A stretch of 64,000 nt of DNA from assembly GCA_013289045.1 (NCBI GenBank), contig JABDAU010000005.1:1-64000 (forward strand), written 5' to 3'. This stretch comes from Bacteroidota bacterium. GTDB taxonomy: Bacteria > Bacteroidota > Bacteroidia > Sphingobacteriales > Sphingobacteriaceae. Shown in pieces: positions 46,773 to 58,897 of this stretch (positions are counted from its first letter, which is position 1; each line of letters opens with the position of its first letter). The translations under genes were made by a program, and so were the position numbers. Under the pieces are notes generated by a model. The model had not been told where the DNA came from, did not search any database, and worked only from the letters and a program-made list of their open reading frames with translations.

Positions 46773-47814
46773 GCAGGTTAACGGCTAAAGTTACGGTAAA
46801 CCTGTCGTTACTTTTATTAATATCCATTTCATATTTATTAGGATATAACAAGCTTAACCGGCTTTTTATCAACTCCAACCCAAGTCCACTGTTCGGCTGC
46901 AGTAGTTTATCCCCAGCATCAAACGCATTGCTGCAGTAGAAATTTACTTGTTTATCATCTTTAATAACAATGCGGACTTCAATAGCATTGCTGATCTTTT
47001 TATTGATGGCATGCTTAAATGCGTTTTCTATAAAAGGGATAAACAGCATCGGCGCTATGCGTAAATTACCGGTGTCGCCTTCAACAGTAAAACTAACAAA
47101 ATCGGCATTGGAGGTGCGGATCTTTTGAAGTTCGATATACTGGCCTATATATTTGATCTCTTCGCTAAGCGCCACTGTTTCAGCAGGACTTTCATACAAG
47201 GTAAATCTTAATATATCCGAAAGCTTTTTCAGATAGGTTGAAGCGGCTGCCGCGTCCTTTTCTATCAGCACATCGATGTTATTCAGCGTATTAAATAAAA
47301 AGTGTGGGTTTATTTGTGCTTTCAGCAATGCGAGATTAGTTTCAAGATTGATCTTTTCCATTTGCTGCCGCTGATGGCGTTCAGTCACCCATGAAGTTAT
47401 GGCAGCTATGCCACATGCGTACAAGGGGTTCATGATTATTAATATCGAGACATTTGCAAGCTGTACGCTAAAAGATTTATTTACATACCCCATAAAAGGG
47501 TGTATTTTTATGAGTAATGCTGCAAAACCAATAGTTACTAACGTAGCCAACAGGCTCAAAAACACAAACAATCCTAAGCGTTGCGTCTTTACAAACCGTG
47601 GGAATAACAGCAGGTAAAATGTATAAAAGTTTGCTATGAGCAACAGTTCATAGGTACAGTTAAACTTTAGCTCCCCCATAAACACCGATGGAGGATGGGA
47701 GAATAAATATGGATGAAAAATTATGTATACGATAGATACCAGGGCAGGCGTAGTTATAAGTAATAAATAAAACGCCTGCAATAAAATAGCCAATAATGAT
47801 GATTTCTTTTTCAT
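46762..47814 (-). CDS. LytS/YehU-type membrane sensor histidine kinase
   Basis: LLKAQINPHFLFNTLNNIDVLI, YIGQYIELQKIR, PMLFIPFIENAFKHAI, NSGLGLELIKSRL. Confidence 0.92.
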   Translation of the reverse strand: MKKKSSLLAILLQAFYLLLITTPALVSIVYIIFHPYLFSHPPSVFMGELKFNCTYELLLIANFYTFYLLLFPRFVKTQRLGLFVFLSLLATLVTIGFAALLIKIHPFMGYVNKSFSVQLANVSILIIMNPLYACGIAAITSWVTERHQRQQMEKINLETNLALLKAQINPHFLFNTLNNIDVLIEKDAAAASTYLKKLSDILRFTLYESPAETVALSEEIKYIGQYIELQKIRTSNADFVSFTVEGDTGNLRIAPMLFIPFIENAFKHAINKKISNAIEVRIVIKDDKQVNFYCSNAFDAGDKLLQPNSGLGLELIKSRLSLLYPNKYEMDINKSNDRFTVTLAVNLHDN

Positions 47815-47925
47815 GTTTTGTTAGTTAAGATTAAACATGTTTCAAAAATCATTTTTGCTCGTGGTGATGTAAAAAATATTCTGCCAGTTGGCGGTTTCTG
47901 CCTGCAAAGTATTAAAATTCAAGAA

Positions 47926-47957
47926 AAAAGGTGTTACCCGCTAAGGCAACACCTTCA
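47926..47957 (-). terminator. terminator after prfB
   Basis: Reverse strand AAGGTGTTGCCTTAGCGGGTAACACCTTTTTTC. Confidence 0.7.
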
Positions 47958-47978
47958 AATATTTTCATATTACGGTCT

Positions 47979-49068
47979 TTACTTATCACCGCCAAACTCC
48001 ATCAGATAAGCTTTCAGGAAATCATCCAGATCTCCGTCTAAAACAGCGGCCGCGTTTGAGGTTTCGTAATCGGTACGCAGATCTTTCACCAGTTTATACG
48101 GGTGGAGTACATAATTCCTGATCTGCGACCCCCATTCTATCTTCTTTTTGTTGCCCTCTATGGCATTGCTGGTTTCCTGCCGTTTGCGCATCTCTATCTC
48201 GTATAACTGCGATTTCAGCAAACGGATAGCGTTATCTTTATTCTGCAACTGCGACCGCGATTCCTGGTTTTTGATGATAATGCCCGATGGCTTGTGGTAC
48301 AACCGAACGGCAGTTTCCACCTTATTTACGTTCTGACCGCCTGCACCTCCCGAACGGAAAGTTTCAAACTCTATATCTGCCGGGTTAATGTCTATCTCAA
48401 TGGTATCATCAACCAGCGGGTACACGTATACAGATGCAAATGAAGTGTGCCTTTTTGCGTTCGAATCGAACGGCGAGATCCGCACCAAACGGTGAACGCC
48501 ATTCTCTCCTTTTAAATAGCCATAAGCAAACTCGCCTTCAATTTGCAAGGTAACGGTTTTAACCCCGGCCACGTCACCTTCCTGGAAATCCTGCTCGGTA
48601 ACTTTATAGCCGCTTTTTTCGCCCCACATAATATACATGCGCATCAGCATGCCTGCCCAGTCGCAGCTTTCGGTACCACCTGCACCGGCAGTGATCTGCA
48701 ATACGGCGTTCAGCTGGTCTTCTTCGGCTGACAGCATGTTTTTAAATTCCAGCTCTTCCACCGCTTTAGTGGCTGCGTCAAACTGCTCCTTCATTTCGGC
48801 TTCAGTTGCATCGCCGCCCTGGTAAAATTCATACATTACGCCGGCGTCTTCCACAACAGCTTCAACCTTCTGGAAGGCGTCTGTCCATACTTTTTTGGTT
48901 TTGATGGAAGCGAGTACCTTTTCGGCCTCTTTGGGGTGGTCCCAAAAATGCGGGCCGATGGTTATTTCCTGTTCTTTTTGTAGTGCATCGAGTTTAGTAT
49001 CGATGTCAAAGATGCCTCCTCAGGGAAGTTACTCTATCCCTTAAATCCTGGATCTGTTCTTTAGTCAT
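47979..49068 (-). CDS. prfB: peptide chain release factor 2 with programmed +1 frameshift
   Basis: Reverse strand [84 protein letters not shown] then CTT-TGA-C shift site (49005-49011) with upstream AGGAGG; GGQ in [21 protein letters not shown]. Confidence 0.95.
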
Positions 49069-49082
49069 TCGGCAAAGATATA

Positions 49083-49159
49083 TTGGATTTTGGATTTCGA
49101 ATGGGGGATTTCGGATTTTTTCCAACTAATTCCGAAATCGAACATCCGAAATCCGAAAT
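49083..49159. repeat. period-7 palindromic array
   Basis: TTGGATT TTGGATT TCGAATG GGGGATT TCGGATT TTTTCCA ACTAATT CCGAAAT CGAACAT CCGAAAT CCGAAAT. Confidence 0.85.
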
Positions 49160-49163
49160 AAAA

Positions 49164-49193
49164 AAGGCCTGCCATACGGCAAGCCTTTATAAA
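49164..49193 (-). terminator. terminator of 49209-49640
   Basis: Reverse strand AAAGGCTTGCCGTATGGCAGGCCTTTTTTAT. Confidence 0.75.
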
Positions 49194-49208
49194 GTAGTTA
49201 AAATATTG

Positions 49209-49640
49209 TTATGCTACGGCAAGTTGCTTTAACAAAGCATCTGCGCGGTTTCCGCTTAGTTTTTGGATGAGTGAGCTTAAGGCAAACTCTTTATTCTGCT
49301 CGCTTTTTGATTCTTTGATGATCTCCTGCATTACCGGCGGGATCAATGCTTTTGCTATTTTCGCCGCTTCTGCCGGTGCTATCTGGTAATAGTTATTCAG
49401 TTTGTTGGCAAATTTTCGCTCCGCGTTTGATATAAGCGGGTTATTGAATACACCGGTAAACTGAAAATAATTTACGAGGTCTTTCAATTTACCACCTTCA
49501 ACCTGGCCTTTCAGCACCTCGATAATTGAGCTTGAAGCGTCATTTATCACAGCTTCACGGTTTTTTTCCGGTATCGCCGGATTGTCAATAACAGCCGTCC
49601 CGGCGTTATTTTTTACAAGCAGATAGAGTTTTTCAAACAT
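49209..49640 (-). CDS. conserved hypothetical protein
   Basis: MFEKLYLLVKNNAGTAVIDNPAIPEKNREAVINDASSSIIEVLKGQ... Confidence 0.6.
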   Translation of the reverse strand: MFEKLYLLVKNNAGTAVIDNPAIPEKNREAVINDASSSIIEVLKGQVEGGKLKDLVNYFQFTGVFNNPLISNAERKFANKLNNYYQIAPAEAAKIAKALIPPVMQEIIKESKSEQNKEFALSSLIQKLSGNRADALLKQLAVA

Positions 49641-49871
49641 AGCAGATAAATTTTTCAATTGAATTAAGAAAATGGTGATAAAATCATATTTTCTTTATCA
49701 TATGGACAAATATAGTAAATAAAAGTTTTTAATTTGTAAAGAAAATGCAATAATTTTTCAAAAAATCGCAATTTACTAAGTGTAAAACAAACACTAAGAG
49801 GGGTGTGTTAATTATACACGATTATATACAAATTGTAAACTTTCAGATTAATACTTCTCCTCGGTTTATAA

Positions 49872-51548
<1,677 letters not shown>

Positions 51549-51550
51549 AA

Positions 51551-51613
51551 AGTTTGCAGTTTACAGTTGGCTGTTCGCTTAGTTCAGCCAACTGCAAACT
51601 CTTAACTGCAAAC
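51551..51613. repeat. period-7 palindromic array
   Basis: AGTTTGC AGTTTAC AGTTGGC TGTTCGC TTAGTTC AGCCAAC TGCAAAC TCTTAAC TGCAAAC. Confidence 0.85.
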
Positions 51614-51618
51614 TCCTC

Positions 51619-52710
51619 TTACTTCTTCACAAACTCTACCTGGTACAAATGCGGCCATTTTTTACCGGTGATAAATATCCTCTTACCAACAGCATCATAA
51701 GCAATACCATTCAGCACATCAGCATTTGGCGCACGCTGGTCTTCAGGGTAAAGTTTGGTAAGATCTATCCTTTGCTGTATTGCACCGGTTTTGGGGTCGA
51801 TAACTAAAATCTCGTTGGTTTGGTAATGGTTAGCGTATATTTTACCATCAATGTATTCCAGCTCGTTGATCGAGTCGACCGCTTGTTTATCGTTGTAAAC
51901 ATCAATATAGCCCGTGGTTCTCCAGGCATCTTTACTAATGAACCAGATGCGGTTGGTGCTGTCGTCCATGTAAAGCTTGCTGCCGTCAAAACACATGCCC
52001 CAGCCTTCGGCACCTATGTTATTAGCAAAGGTATTTAACAGTTTAAAAGTGTTTTTATCGTACACGTATCCGATCCGCGATTTCCAGCTCAGCTGGATGA
52101 TCTTATCGCCGACAATGGATATGCCTTCGCCAAATATCGTTGGGTCTACCATTACCTTTTGCAGCACCTTGCCGGTGTTCAGATCCGTCTTTCGCAAGCT
52201 CGACTGGCCGATAGAAAGATCAGCCTTTTCACCCGGAGGGGACTGTGACTGACCGCCGCCGCTTTCGTACAAAAATCCATCCTGGTACAGCAAGCCCTCA
52301 GTGTAGCAACTGGTGTCGTGCGGAAATACTTTTACTACTTTATAAGTAAGTTCCTCTGGCGCTTTGGCAGCCATTAATACAATGTTGGTTGACACTTCCT
52401 GCGCTTGCCCGCCGACATAAACTTTGGCGGTGATGAGCTTATTGCCTAACCGCATAGTATCAGTTTTCAGGGTAAGCGCTGATGAATCCTTACGGGAAGT
52501 AAACCTTGCCGAATCAAGCAGGTAAACCACAGAATCAATTTTTGCACCGGATAGGTTCAAACTCACCTTTACCGGGTCGCCGGCCTTGTAGGAAGTTCCG
52601 GCATCAGGCGACATGGTGATATTGGTGGGTGGCGTATTATGTTTGCAACCGTAATAACCGAAAGTTATTAATACAGCAGCAGCGACAAACAGCTTTATTC
52701 TTTTATTCAT
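51619..52710 (-). CDS. glutaminyl-peptide cyclotransferase-like lipoprotein
   Basis: VKVFPHDTSCYTEGLLYQDGFLYESGG, QLSWKSRIGYVYD, GEGWGMCFDGSKLYMDDS, NELEYIDGKIYANHYQTNEILVIDP, LNGIAYD. Confidence 0.85.
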   Translation of the reverse strand: MNKRIKLFVAAAVLITFGYYGCKHNTPPTNITMSPDAGTSYKAGDPVKVSLNLSGAKIDSVVYLLDSARFTSRKDSSALTLKTDTMRLGNKLITAKVYVGGQAQEVSTNIVLMAAKAPEELTYKVVKVFPHDTSCYTEGLLYQDGFLYESGGGQSQSPPGEKADLSIGQSSLRKTDLNTGKVLQKVMVDPTIFGEGISIVGDKIIQLSWKSRIGYVYDKNTFKLLNTFANNIGAEGWGMCFDGSKLYMDDSTNRIWFISKDAWRTTGYIDVYNDKQAVDSINELEYIDGKIYANHYQTNEILVIDPKTGAIQQRIDLTKLYPEDQRAPNADVLNGIAYDAVGKRIFITGKKWPHLYQVEFVKK

Positions 52711-52718
52711 GATTCAAT

Positions 52719-53084
52719 TTAAGTATGAGGCCAAAACGCGTCTTCAATATGCTTTATTTTATAGTTCCCGTTTTTATCAAACAACAGCGAAATAATATCA
52801 AAACGTACCTCGCCTTCATGGTTCATCAGGTAAATGTATTCGTCGGCGGCTTCCACCAGCAGGCGTTGCTTGCGGGCATCCACAAAATCTTCCGGTTCGC
52901 CAAAACCGTTGCCTGTGCGTGCTTTCACCTCGGCAAATATAATAACCTTGTCTTTATAAGCTATTAAATCTACCTCGGCTTTGCCATGCGTCCAATTTTC
53001 GTCCAGTATTTCATAACCGGTATTTTCCAGTAAAGTTTTTGCAAGCTGTTCGCCTTTACGGCCCAGTTCCAGGTGTTGGGCCAT
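52719..53084 (-). CDS. YraN family endonuclease-like protein
   Basis: LGRKGEQLAKTLLENTGYEILDENWTHGKAEVDLIAYKDKVIIFAEVKAR. Confidence 0.92.
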   Translation of the reverse strand: MAQHLELGRKGEQLAKTLLENTGYEILDENWTHGKAEVDLIAYKDKVIIFAEVKARTGNGFGEPEDFVDARKQRLLVEAADEYIYLMNHEGEVRFDIISLLFDKNGNYKIKHIEDAFWPHT

Positions 53085-55018
53085 TATTTGAGGATTACGG
53101 AACCTAAATAATCGGATATGTTTTTCTCCACCTTTTTCATATGCACATACTGGTTGAGCAATATTTCCTGGTCATTCTCACTTTCGGTGGTCTGCAATTC
53201 GCTGCGCAGCCTGTCGAGTATTTTGCCAACTTTTTGCTTTTTTAGATGGAAGATAGCGCCGAGAATGGTCGCCTTCATGTTCACCTGCTCATCGGGCACC
53301 GTGATCTTATGCATCTCGTACCAGTTCTCGCTAAGCGTATATTTTGATGCGATGAGCGTTACGGTAATGTCCACAATTTCCTTTTCAGGATAATGGATAA
53401 AGAACTGTTCTTCGGGCAAAACTCCATTTTCCACCTCCTGCCGGTAAATTTCCATAAAGCGCTTTACAGGCGGATAGTCGAACTCTACATCGCTCAATTC
53501 AGCTACCATAAATGGCCCGATATACGTATTGGCAATACCATCCCAATCGATCATGCGGCTGCCGTATAACAAAAGCAGGCGGATGATCTCCTTTTCCTGG
53601 GTCGAGTCGTCTTTAGGTTTCGATTCCTCAATTTCCTGCGCGTAAAGTTCATCCGGCGGCGGCAGTTCTTCCGGTTGATAGCGTTGTGCTTGCTGCTGCG
53701 AGTTTTTTTTCGCTTTAGCCATTCGCATCTTATTCAGCTCGGTTAACAGCGCGCGCTCATCTATTTTCAGTTGGTAACTGCACTCTTTAATAAATACGGA
53801 GGCTTTGATGGAATCAGGTATCTTAGCAATACTTTCCACGATCTCGCGGATAACTTCCGCCCTCTTTATCGGGTCATTACCCGCATCTTTTAGCAGGATA
53901 TCAGTTTTATAAAGTATGAAATCCTTACGGGTATCGGTTATATATTTTTTAAAGGCGGCGGTACCTACACTGCGTACATAGCTATCCGGATCGTGTCCGT
54001 CAGGAAACAGCACTACCTTCACATTCAGACCCTCCTCCAAAATCATATCCAACCCACGCAGCGAAGCTTTGATACCTGCAGCATCGCCATCATAAAGAAT
54101 AGTGATATTTTTAGTGAGGCGACCGATCAGCCTGATCTGCTCCACCGTAAGCGATGTGCCTGACGAGGCCACTACGTTCTCTATCCCGGCCTGGTGAACA
54201 GAGATCACATCGGCATAACCCTCCACCAAAAGGCAATTATCCTCTTCGCGGATAGCCTTTTTGGCAAAGTAAAGGCCATACAAAACGCTTGACTTATGGT
54301 AGATCTCCGACTCCGGCGAGTTGACATATTTAGGCGAGTTCTTGTCATTCTTTAGCGTACGTCCGCCAAAGGCGATCACCCTACCCGTAAAGCTGTGGAT
54401 GGGGAACATCACCCTCCCGCGCCAGCGGTCATATAATGAGCCGTTGTCGCGTTTAATGGATAACCCTGTTTCTTCTAAATATTGCGGCAAGTAACCATCC
54501 TTTATCGCTTGCCCGCTGAATGCCTCCCATTGATCGGGCGAGTAACCCAACTCAAATTTCTTGATGGTATCGTTATTAAAACCCCGCTCTTTAAAATAGC
54601 TCAGGCCGATGTTCCGGCCTTCTTCAGTTTCCAATAAGGTATCGTGGAAAAATTTGGTGGCGTAAGTGGTAACAATCATCAGGGCCTCGCGACGGTTCTC
54701 GGCTTCGCGATTCTCTGGTGATGTAATTGTTTCTTCGACCTCAATCCCGTACTTTTTCGCCAGCCATTTCAACGCTTCGGGATAGGTGAACTTTTCCAAT
54801 TCCATTAAAAAGGTTACGACCGTGCCACCTTTTCCTGAAGAGAAATCATGAAAAATACCTTTAACAGGAGAAACCGTAAATGATGGCGTCCGCTCATTAC
54901 TGAACGGCGAAAGGCCCACGTAATTAGCGCCGCGCTTCTTTAATTGCACAAATTCCCCTATCACCTCCACAATATCTGTGGCTTCCATAATGCGGTCGAT
55001 AGTGGGTTTCGTGATCAT
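53084..55018 (-). CDS. dnaG: DNA primase
   Basis: MITKPTIDRIMEATDIVEVIGEFVQLKKRGANYVGLSPFSNERTPSFTVSPVKGIFHDFSSGKGG; LLVEGYADVISVHQAGIENVVASSGT. Confidence 0.96.
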   Translation of the reverse strand: MITKPTIDRIMEATDIVEVIGEFVQLKKRGANYVGLSPFSNERTPSFTVSPVKGIFHDFSSGKGGTVVTFLMELEKFTYPEALKWLAKKYGIEVEETITSPENREAENRREALMIVTTYATKFFHDTLLETEEGRNIGLSYFKERGFNNDTIKKFELGYSPDQWEAFSGQAIKDGYLPQYLEETGLSIKRDNGSLYDRWRGRVMFPIHSFTGRVIAFGGRTLKNDKNSPKYVNSPESEIYHKSSVLYGLYFAKKAIREEDNCLLVEGYADVISVHQAGIENVVASSGTSLTVEQIRLIGRLTKNITILYDGDAAGIKASLRGLDMILEEGLNVKVVLFPDGHDPDSYVRSVGTAAFKKYITDTRKDFILYKTDILLKDAGNDPIKRAEVIREIVESIAKIPDSIKASVFIKECSYQLKIDERALLTELNKMRMAKAKKNSQQQAQRYQPEELPPPDELYAQEIEESKPKDDSTQEKEIIRLLLLYGSRMIDWDGIANTYIGPFMVAELSDVEFDYPPVKRFMEIYRQEVENGVLPEEQFFIHYPEKEIVDITVTLIASKYTLSENWYEMHKITVPDEQVNMKATILGAIFHLKKQKVGKILDRLRSELQTTESENDQEILLNQYVHMKKVEKNISDYLGSVILK

Positions 55019-55079
55019 TGCCGGGTTGCAAATGTAGGGCAAAAGCCCGTTGTATTTTAACAAAGGTTAAGATACAATT

Positions 55080-55937
55080 TTATTTTATTGATTGCCGGGG
55101 ATTTAAAAATGTTATGGCTATGCCGGCGAGCATGATCACGCTGCCGATGATCTCGTTCAGCACCAAACGTTCGCTCAAAAGCAACGCGGCCAGCAGCCCG
55201 GCAAATACGGTTTGACTAAGTAGTGAGATAGAAACGCGGGTAGGCTCCATGTGATGGATGGAATAGTTTATGGTTAGCCAGCCCAATAACTGGCAAACTA
55301 CGCCCATTCCGATAAAGCAGAGCCACACTTTTGAGGAAAATCCCACGACCGGGTTGCCTGTACAAAGGCAGGTGATCAACAGAAACACGCTCGCGCCAAG
55401 CATGCTGTAAAACATAAACGGAAACACGTCCAGTTTGGAGCGGGATTTTTTAGTGATGAGGATATACGCGGCGTAAAATATACTGGCAAGCACGGCCAAT
55501 AAAATGCCAGCATTCAATTCGAGGTGCAGGATGTGCCCTGCGCCAACCAGCAATATCATACCTGCAATGGCGATCAGCGTACCGATCCAGAACGACCTGC
55601 CAACTTTCTTTTTCAGGAAGAAAAAAGTGAATAATCCTACCCAAAGCGGCGCCAGGTTAGCAATAAGCGTTGAGACCGTTGCGCTGATCTTCAATAAAGA
55701 AATATTCCAAACTGCAATGTCCATTGCAAAAGTAAAGCCCGCCAACAAGGCTACCCACATGTGCCGCCTGTCTATCCTGATATGTTTTTTGATAATGCAG
55801 TATGGCAGCAAACAGATCCAAGCAATAAAAACCCTGTAAAATGCCCCGCTAATGGGCGCAACGCCAGCCAGTTTTACAAATATGGGCGAAAAGGAGATGC
55901 ACAAAATGCCTATGCCGAGGCTTAATCTGGGGTTCAT
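55080..55937 (-). CDS. DMT/EamA family transporter
   Basis: About 10 hydrophobic segments, two EamA-like halves. Confidence 0.88.
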   Translation of the reverse strand: MNPRLSLGIGILCISFSPIFVKLAGVAPISGAFYRVFIAWICLLPYCIIKKHIRIDRRHMWVALLAGFTFAMDIAVWNISLLKISATVSTLIANLAPLWVGLFTFFFLKKKVGRSFWIGTLIAIAGMILLVGAGHILHLELNAGILLAVLASIFYAAYILITKKSRSKLDVFPFMFYSMLGASVFLLITCLCTGNPVVGFSSKVWLCFIGMGVVCQLLGWLTINYSIHHMEPTRVSISLLSQTVFAGLLAALLLSERLVLNEIIGSVIMLAGIAITFLNPRQSIK

Positions 55938-56056
55938 GATAAATGCAAACTTACATAACCACCGGGCTAATTACTGTTAGCTTAGGACAATAAAAAGATC
56001 GATAATTGTAGCAACCGGCGCTTGATTTTCGTAATTCCTTGTATATTTAAATTACG

Positions 56057-56575
56057 ATGAAAAAATCTATTTACCTTATCACAACAATAGCCCTGTTATG
56101 CTCAGCCTGCGGGCATGGTTATATTCGCCCATGCTGTGTAGCCAACGTAGGAGCACGCACAACCCAGCTATTGGCTCAACGCGACAGTTCGGCATATATG
56201 ACCAGGCACATCACGGCGGTTTTAAAAAACGACTCTATAACCCTTAGTGGCAGTGGGCAACCGGGTTCAGTAGGAAACAATGTTTTACTCGATTCGATCT
56301 ACATCCGGTTTAAATTTACCGATACCGGCACATATGACCTGAGCAATGCAAAGATCGCTTATGCAACTATTTTGGGGCCCGATGCCAATATAGAGCCGAA
56401 TAGCGTGATCACGTGGTACAAATTAGATAATTCGGCGACAAATACTTTAAAGGTGGCCCAATACGACAAGGGTAATAACTGGGTGGTGGGCTACTTCAAT
56501 CTGCATTTTTTAGCCAACGGACAACCGGACGTAAGCTTTTCAAACGGGGTTTTTTACGCATCGCTAAAGAAATAA
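56057..56575 (+). CDS. putative lipoprotein
   Basis: MKKSIYLITTIALLCSAC lipobox. Confidence 0.6.
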   Translation: MKKSIYLITTIALLCSACGHGYIRPCCVANVGARTTQLLAQRDSSAYMTRHITAVLKNDSITLSGSGQPGSVGNNVLLDSIYIRFKFTDTGTYDLSNAKIAYATILGPDANIEPNSVITWYKLDNSATNTLKVAQYDKGNNWVVGYFNLHFLANGQPDVSFSNGVFYASLKK

Positions 56576-56593
56576 GGTTGTTATAATCAGAGA

Positions 56594-56956
56594 TCAAAGC
56601 TCTGCCAGAAATATTTCGGCGGGTATGTCCAAAAAGCGATGCAGGCCTTTAGCCATTTTCAAAGTCAGTTCTTTTTTTCCCGCCAAAACCAGCGAAACGT
56701 AGCTTTTGGAACCTATGATAGGCTCCAGGTCTTTGTGCTTCAGGCCTTTTTCTTTCAATTTTAGTTTAACAACATCAATGGGATCGGGGTCAGGCAATGT
56801 ATAATTTCTATCCTCATAATCCTTCACAAGCAGTAATAATATATCCAGTTCATCGCTTTCAGGAGTTCCTTCTTCTGCGTGAAATATCTCAATTGTGCGC
56901 CTGAGAGCTTCTTTATATTCTTTTTCGGTTTTTAATATTTTCAAAGTATTGATCAT
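56594..56956 (-). CDS. HigA-type antitoxin/transcriptional regulator without adjacent toxin
   Basis: EYKEALRRTIEIFHAEEGTPESDELDILLLLVKDYEDRNYTLPDPDPIDVVKLKLKEKGLKHKDLEPIIGSKSYVSLVLAGKKELTLKMAKGLHRFLDIPAEIF. Confidence 0.8.
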   Translation of the reverse strand: MINTLKILKTEKEYKEALRRTIEIFHAEEGTPESDELDILLLLVKDYEDRNYTLPDPDPIDVVKLKLKEKGLKHKDLEPIIGSKSYVSLVLAGKKELTLKMAKGLHRFLDIPAEIFLAEL

Positions 56957-57020
56957 ATAAACAAATCTATTTAAAAGTTACGCGTAGTAAAGAATAGAAT
57001 CTGCTTTACATTATAAATTG

Positions 57021-57028
57021 TATTTTTG
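57021..57028 (+). promoter_or_regulatory. candidate Bacteroidota -7 element upstream of asnS
   Basis: TATTTTTG 25 nt before ATG. Confidence 0.4.
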
Positions 57029-57052
57029 CCGTTCAAAAATTAAAATTCATAT

Positions 57053-58591
57053 ATGAGCCAGCGGGTAAAAATTAAAGAAATTTTAGATAAAGTAGCACCT
57101 TTTGGTATTTTCATTACTCCTCTTACTGTTGATACAACTCTTATAGATGACCTATATCCAAAATCTAATATTGACGAAATAAAAATTGGTAACAATATTA
57201 CCATCAAGGGCTGGATCCGATCTTTCCGTAACAACCAGTTTATTGCTTTAAATGATGGCTCAACCAATAATAACCTGCAGGTGGTTGTCGATTTTGAAAA
57301 CACCGACGCCGCCCTGCTGAAACGGCTTACCACCGGCGCTGCCATCAGCGTTACCGGGCAGTTGGTAGCTTCTTTAGGCAAAGGACAAAAGGTCGAGGTA
57401 AAAGCCACCAGTATTGAGATATTGGGCGATTGCGATCCGGAGAAATACCCGCTGCAATTAAAAAACCGCCCAAGTTTGGAATACCTGCGCGAGATTGCAC
57501 ACCTGCGTTTCCGTACCAATACGTTCGGCGCGGTGTTTCGCGTGCGTAACAGCCTGTCATTTGCGGTGCACCAGTTTTTCCAGGAACGTGGTTTTGTTTA
57601 CCTGCATACGCCAATCATTACCGCATCGGATGCGGAGGGTGCCGGCGAAACTTTCCACGTAACCAACTTCGATTTGCTGAACCCGCCAAAGACAGAGAAC
57701 GGTGAAATCAACTACAAGGAAGATTTCTTTGGCCGTGCCACCAACCTTACCGTTTCCGGTCAGCTGGAAGGCGAGTTGGGCGCAATGGCTTTGAGTGATA
57801 TTTACACTTTCGGCCCAACTTTCAGGGCGGAAAATTCGAATACTACACGCCACCTGGCGGAGTTCTGGATGATAGAGCCTGAAATGGCTTTCTATGACCT
57901 GAACGACAACATGGACCTGGCTGAAGCATTGCTGAAATATGTGATCCGTTACGCTTTAGACAAAAACCTTGACGATCTTGAATTTTTAAGTCAGCGTTTG
58001 TCCGAAGAGGAAAAACAGAAGCCACAAAACGAGCGCTCGGAAATGAGTTTGCTGGATAAGCTGCAGTTTTGTTTGGACAACAGCTTTGAGCGCCTTACTT
58101 ATACCGAAGCTATCGATATCCTGAAGGATTCGACCCCGAACAAGAAGAAAAAATTCCAATACCTGGTTGAAGGCTGGGGTACCGACCTGCAATCTGAGCA
58201 TGAACGCTATTTGGTAGAAAAACATTTCAAAAAGCCGGTGATCCTGACTGATTATCCCAAAGAGATCAAAGCATTCTACATGCGCCAAAACGAACCTGAT
58301 GCACAAGGCCGCGAAACTGTACGCGCCATGGATATCCTGTTCCCGGGTATCGGCGAGATCGTGGGCGGCTCGCAGCGCGAGGAGCGCTTGGACAAGCTGG
58401 AGCAACGCATGGATGAAATGGGCATACCAAAAGAAGAGCTGTGGTGGTATTTGGATACCCGCCGTTTCGGCTCATGCCCGCATGCCGGTTTTGGTTTGGG
58501 CTTTGAGCGTTTAGTATTGTTTGTTACCGGCATGGGTAACATCCGGGATGTGATCCCATTCCCAAGGTTCCCGAAAAATGCGGAATTTTAG
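57053..58591 (+). CDS. asnS: asparaginyl-tRNA synthetase
   Basis: [77 protein letters not shown]. Confidence 0.96.
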   Translation: MSQRVKIKEILDKVAPFGIFITPLTVDTTLIDDLYPKSNIDEIKIGNNITIKGWIRSFRNNQFIALNDGSTNNNLQVVVDFENTDAALLKRLTTGAAISVTGQLVASLGKGQKVEVKATSIEILGDCDPEKYPLQLKNRPSLEYLREIAHLRFRTNTFGAVFRVRNSLSFAVHQFFQERGFVYLHTPIITASDAEGAGETFHVTNFDLLNPPKTENGEINYKEDFFGRATNLTVSGQLEGELGAMALSDIYTFGPTFRAENSNTTRHLAEFWMIEPEMAFYDLNDNMDLAEALLKYVIRYALDKNLDDLEFLSQRLSEEEKQKPQNERSEMSLLDKLQFCLDNSFERLTYTEAIDILKDSTPNKKKKFQYLVEGWGTDLQSEHERYLVEKHFKKPVILTDYPKEIKAFYMRQNEPDAQGRETVRAMDILFPGIGEIVGGSQREERLDKLEQRMDEMGIPKEELWWYLDTRRFGSCPHAGFGLGFERLVLFVTGMGNIRDVIPFPRFPKNAEF

Positions 58592-58640
58592 TTGGGATTT
58601 CACCGATTTGGGTTTGGGATTACACTGATTGAAGATTTTA

Positions 58641-58895
58641 ATGATCACACTTGAAAAAGTTAAAATATATGCCAGCTTTAATGGTGATGGTGACTTATAT
58701 TTTCAGTCTAAGCATTCACAGCCTTTGATATTTGGTGGAAACGAATGGGGATTGATCGATGATTTGATTCAGGATTATATTATTGCAAAAAATGGTCATG
58801 CTTCAACTTCATTTATTGAAGCACTGAATGAAAAGGCTTTGGTAATTTGTGATAGCCCTGAAACGATTGATTTTCTTAAATCAATTGCATACTAA
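58641..58895 (+). CDS. hypothetical protein
   Basis: 84-aa ORF MITLEKVKIYASFNGDGDLYF... Confidence 0.5.
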   Translation: MITLEKVKIYASFNGDGDLYFQSKHSQPLIFGGNEWGLIDDLIQDYIIAKNGHASTSFIEALNEKALVICDSPETIDFLKSIAY

Positions 58896-58897
58896 CG

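Noticed and set aside
48855-49068. prfB as pseudogene because of the in-frame TGA
   Set aside because: CTTTGAC with upstream AGGAGG is the classical programmed frameshift site.
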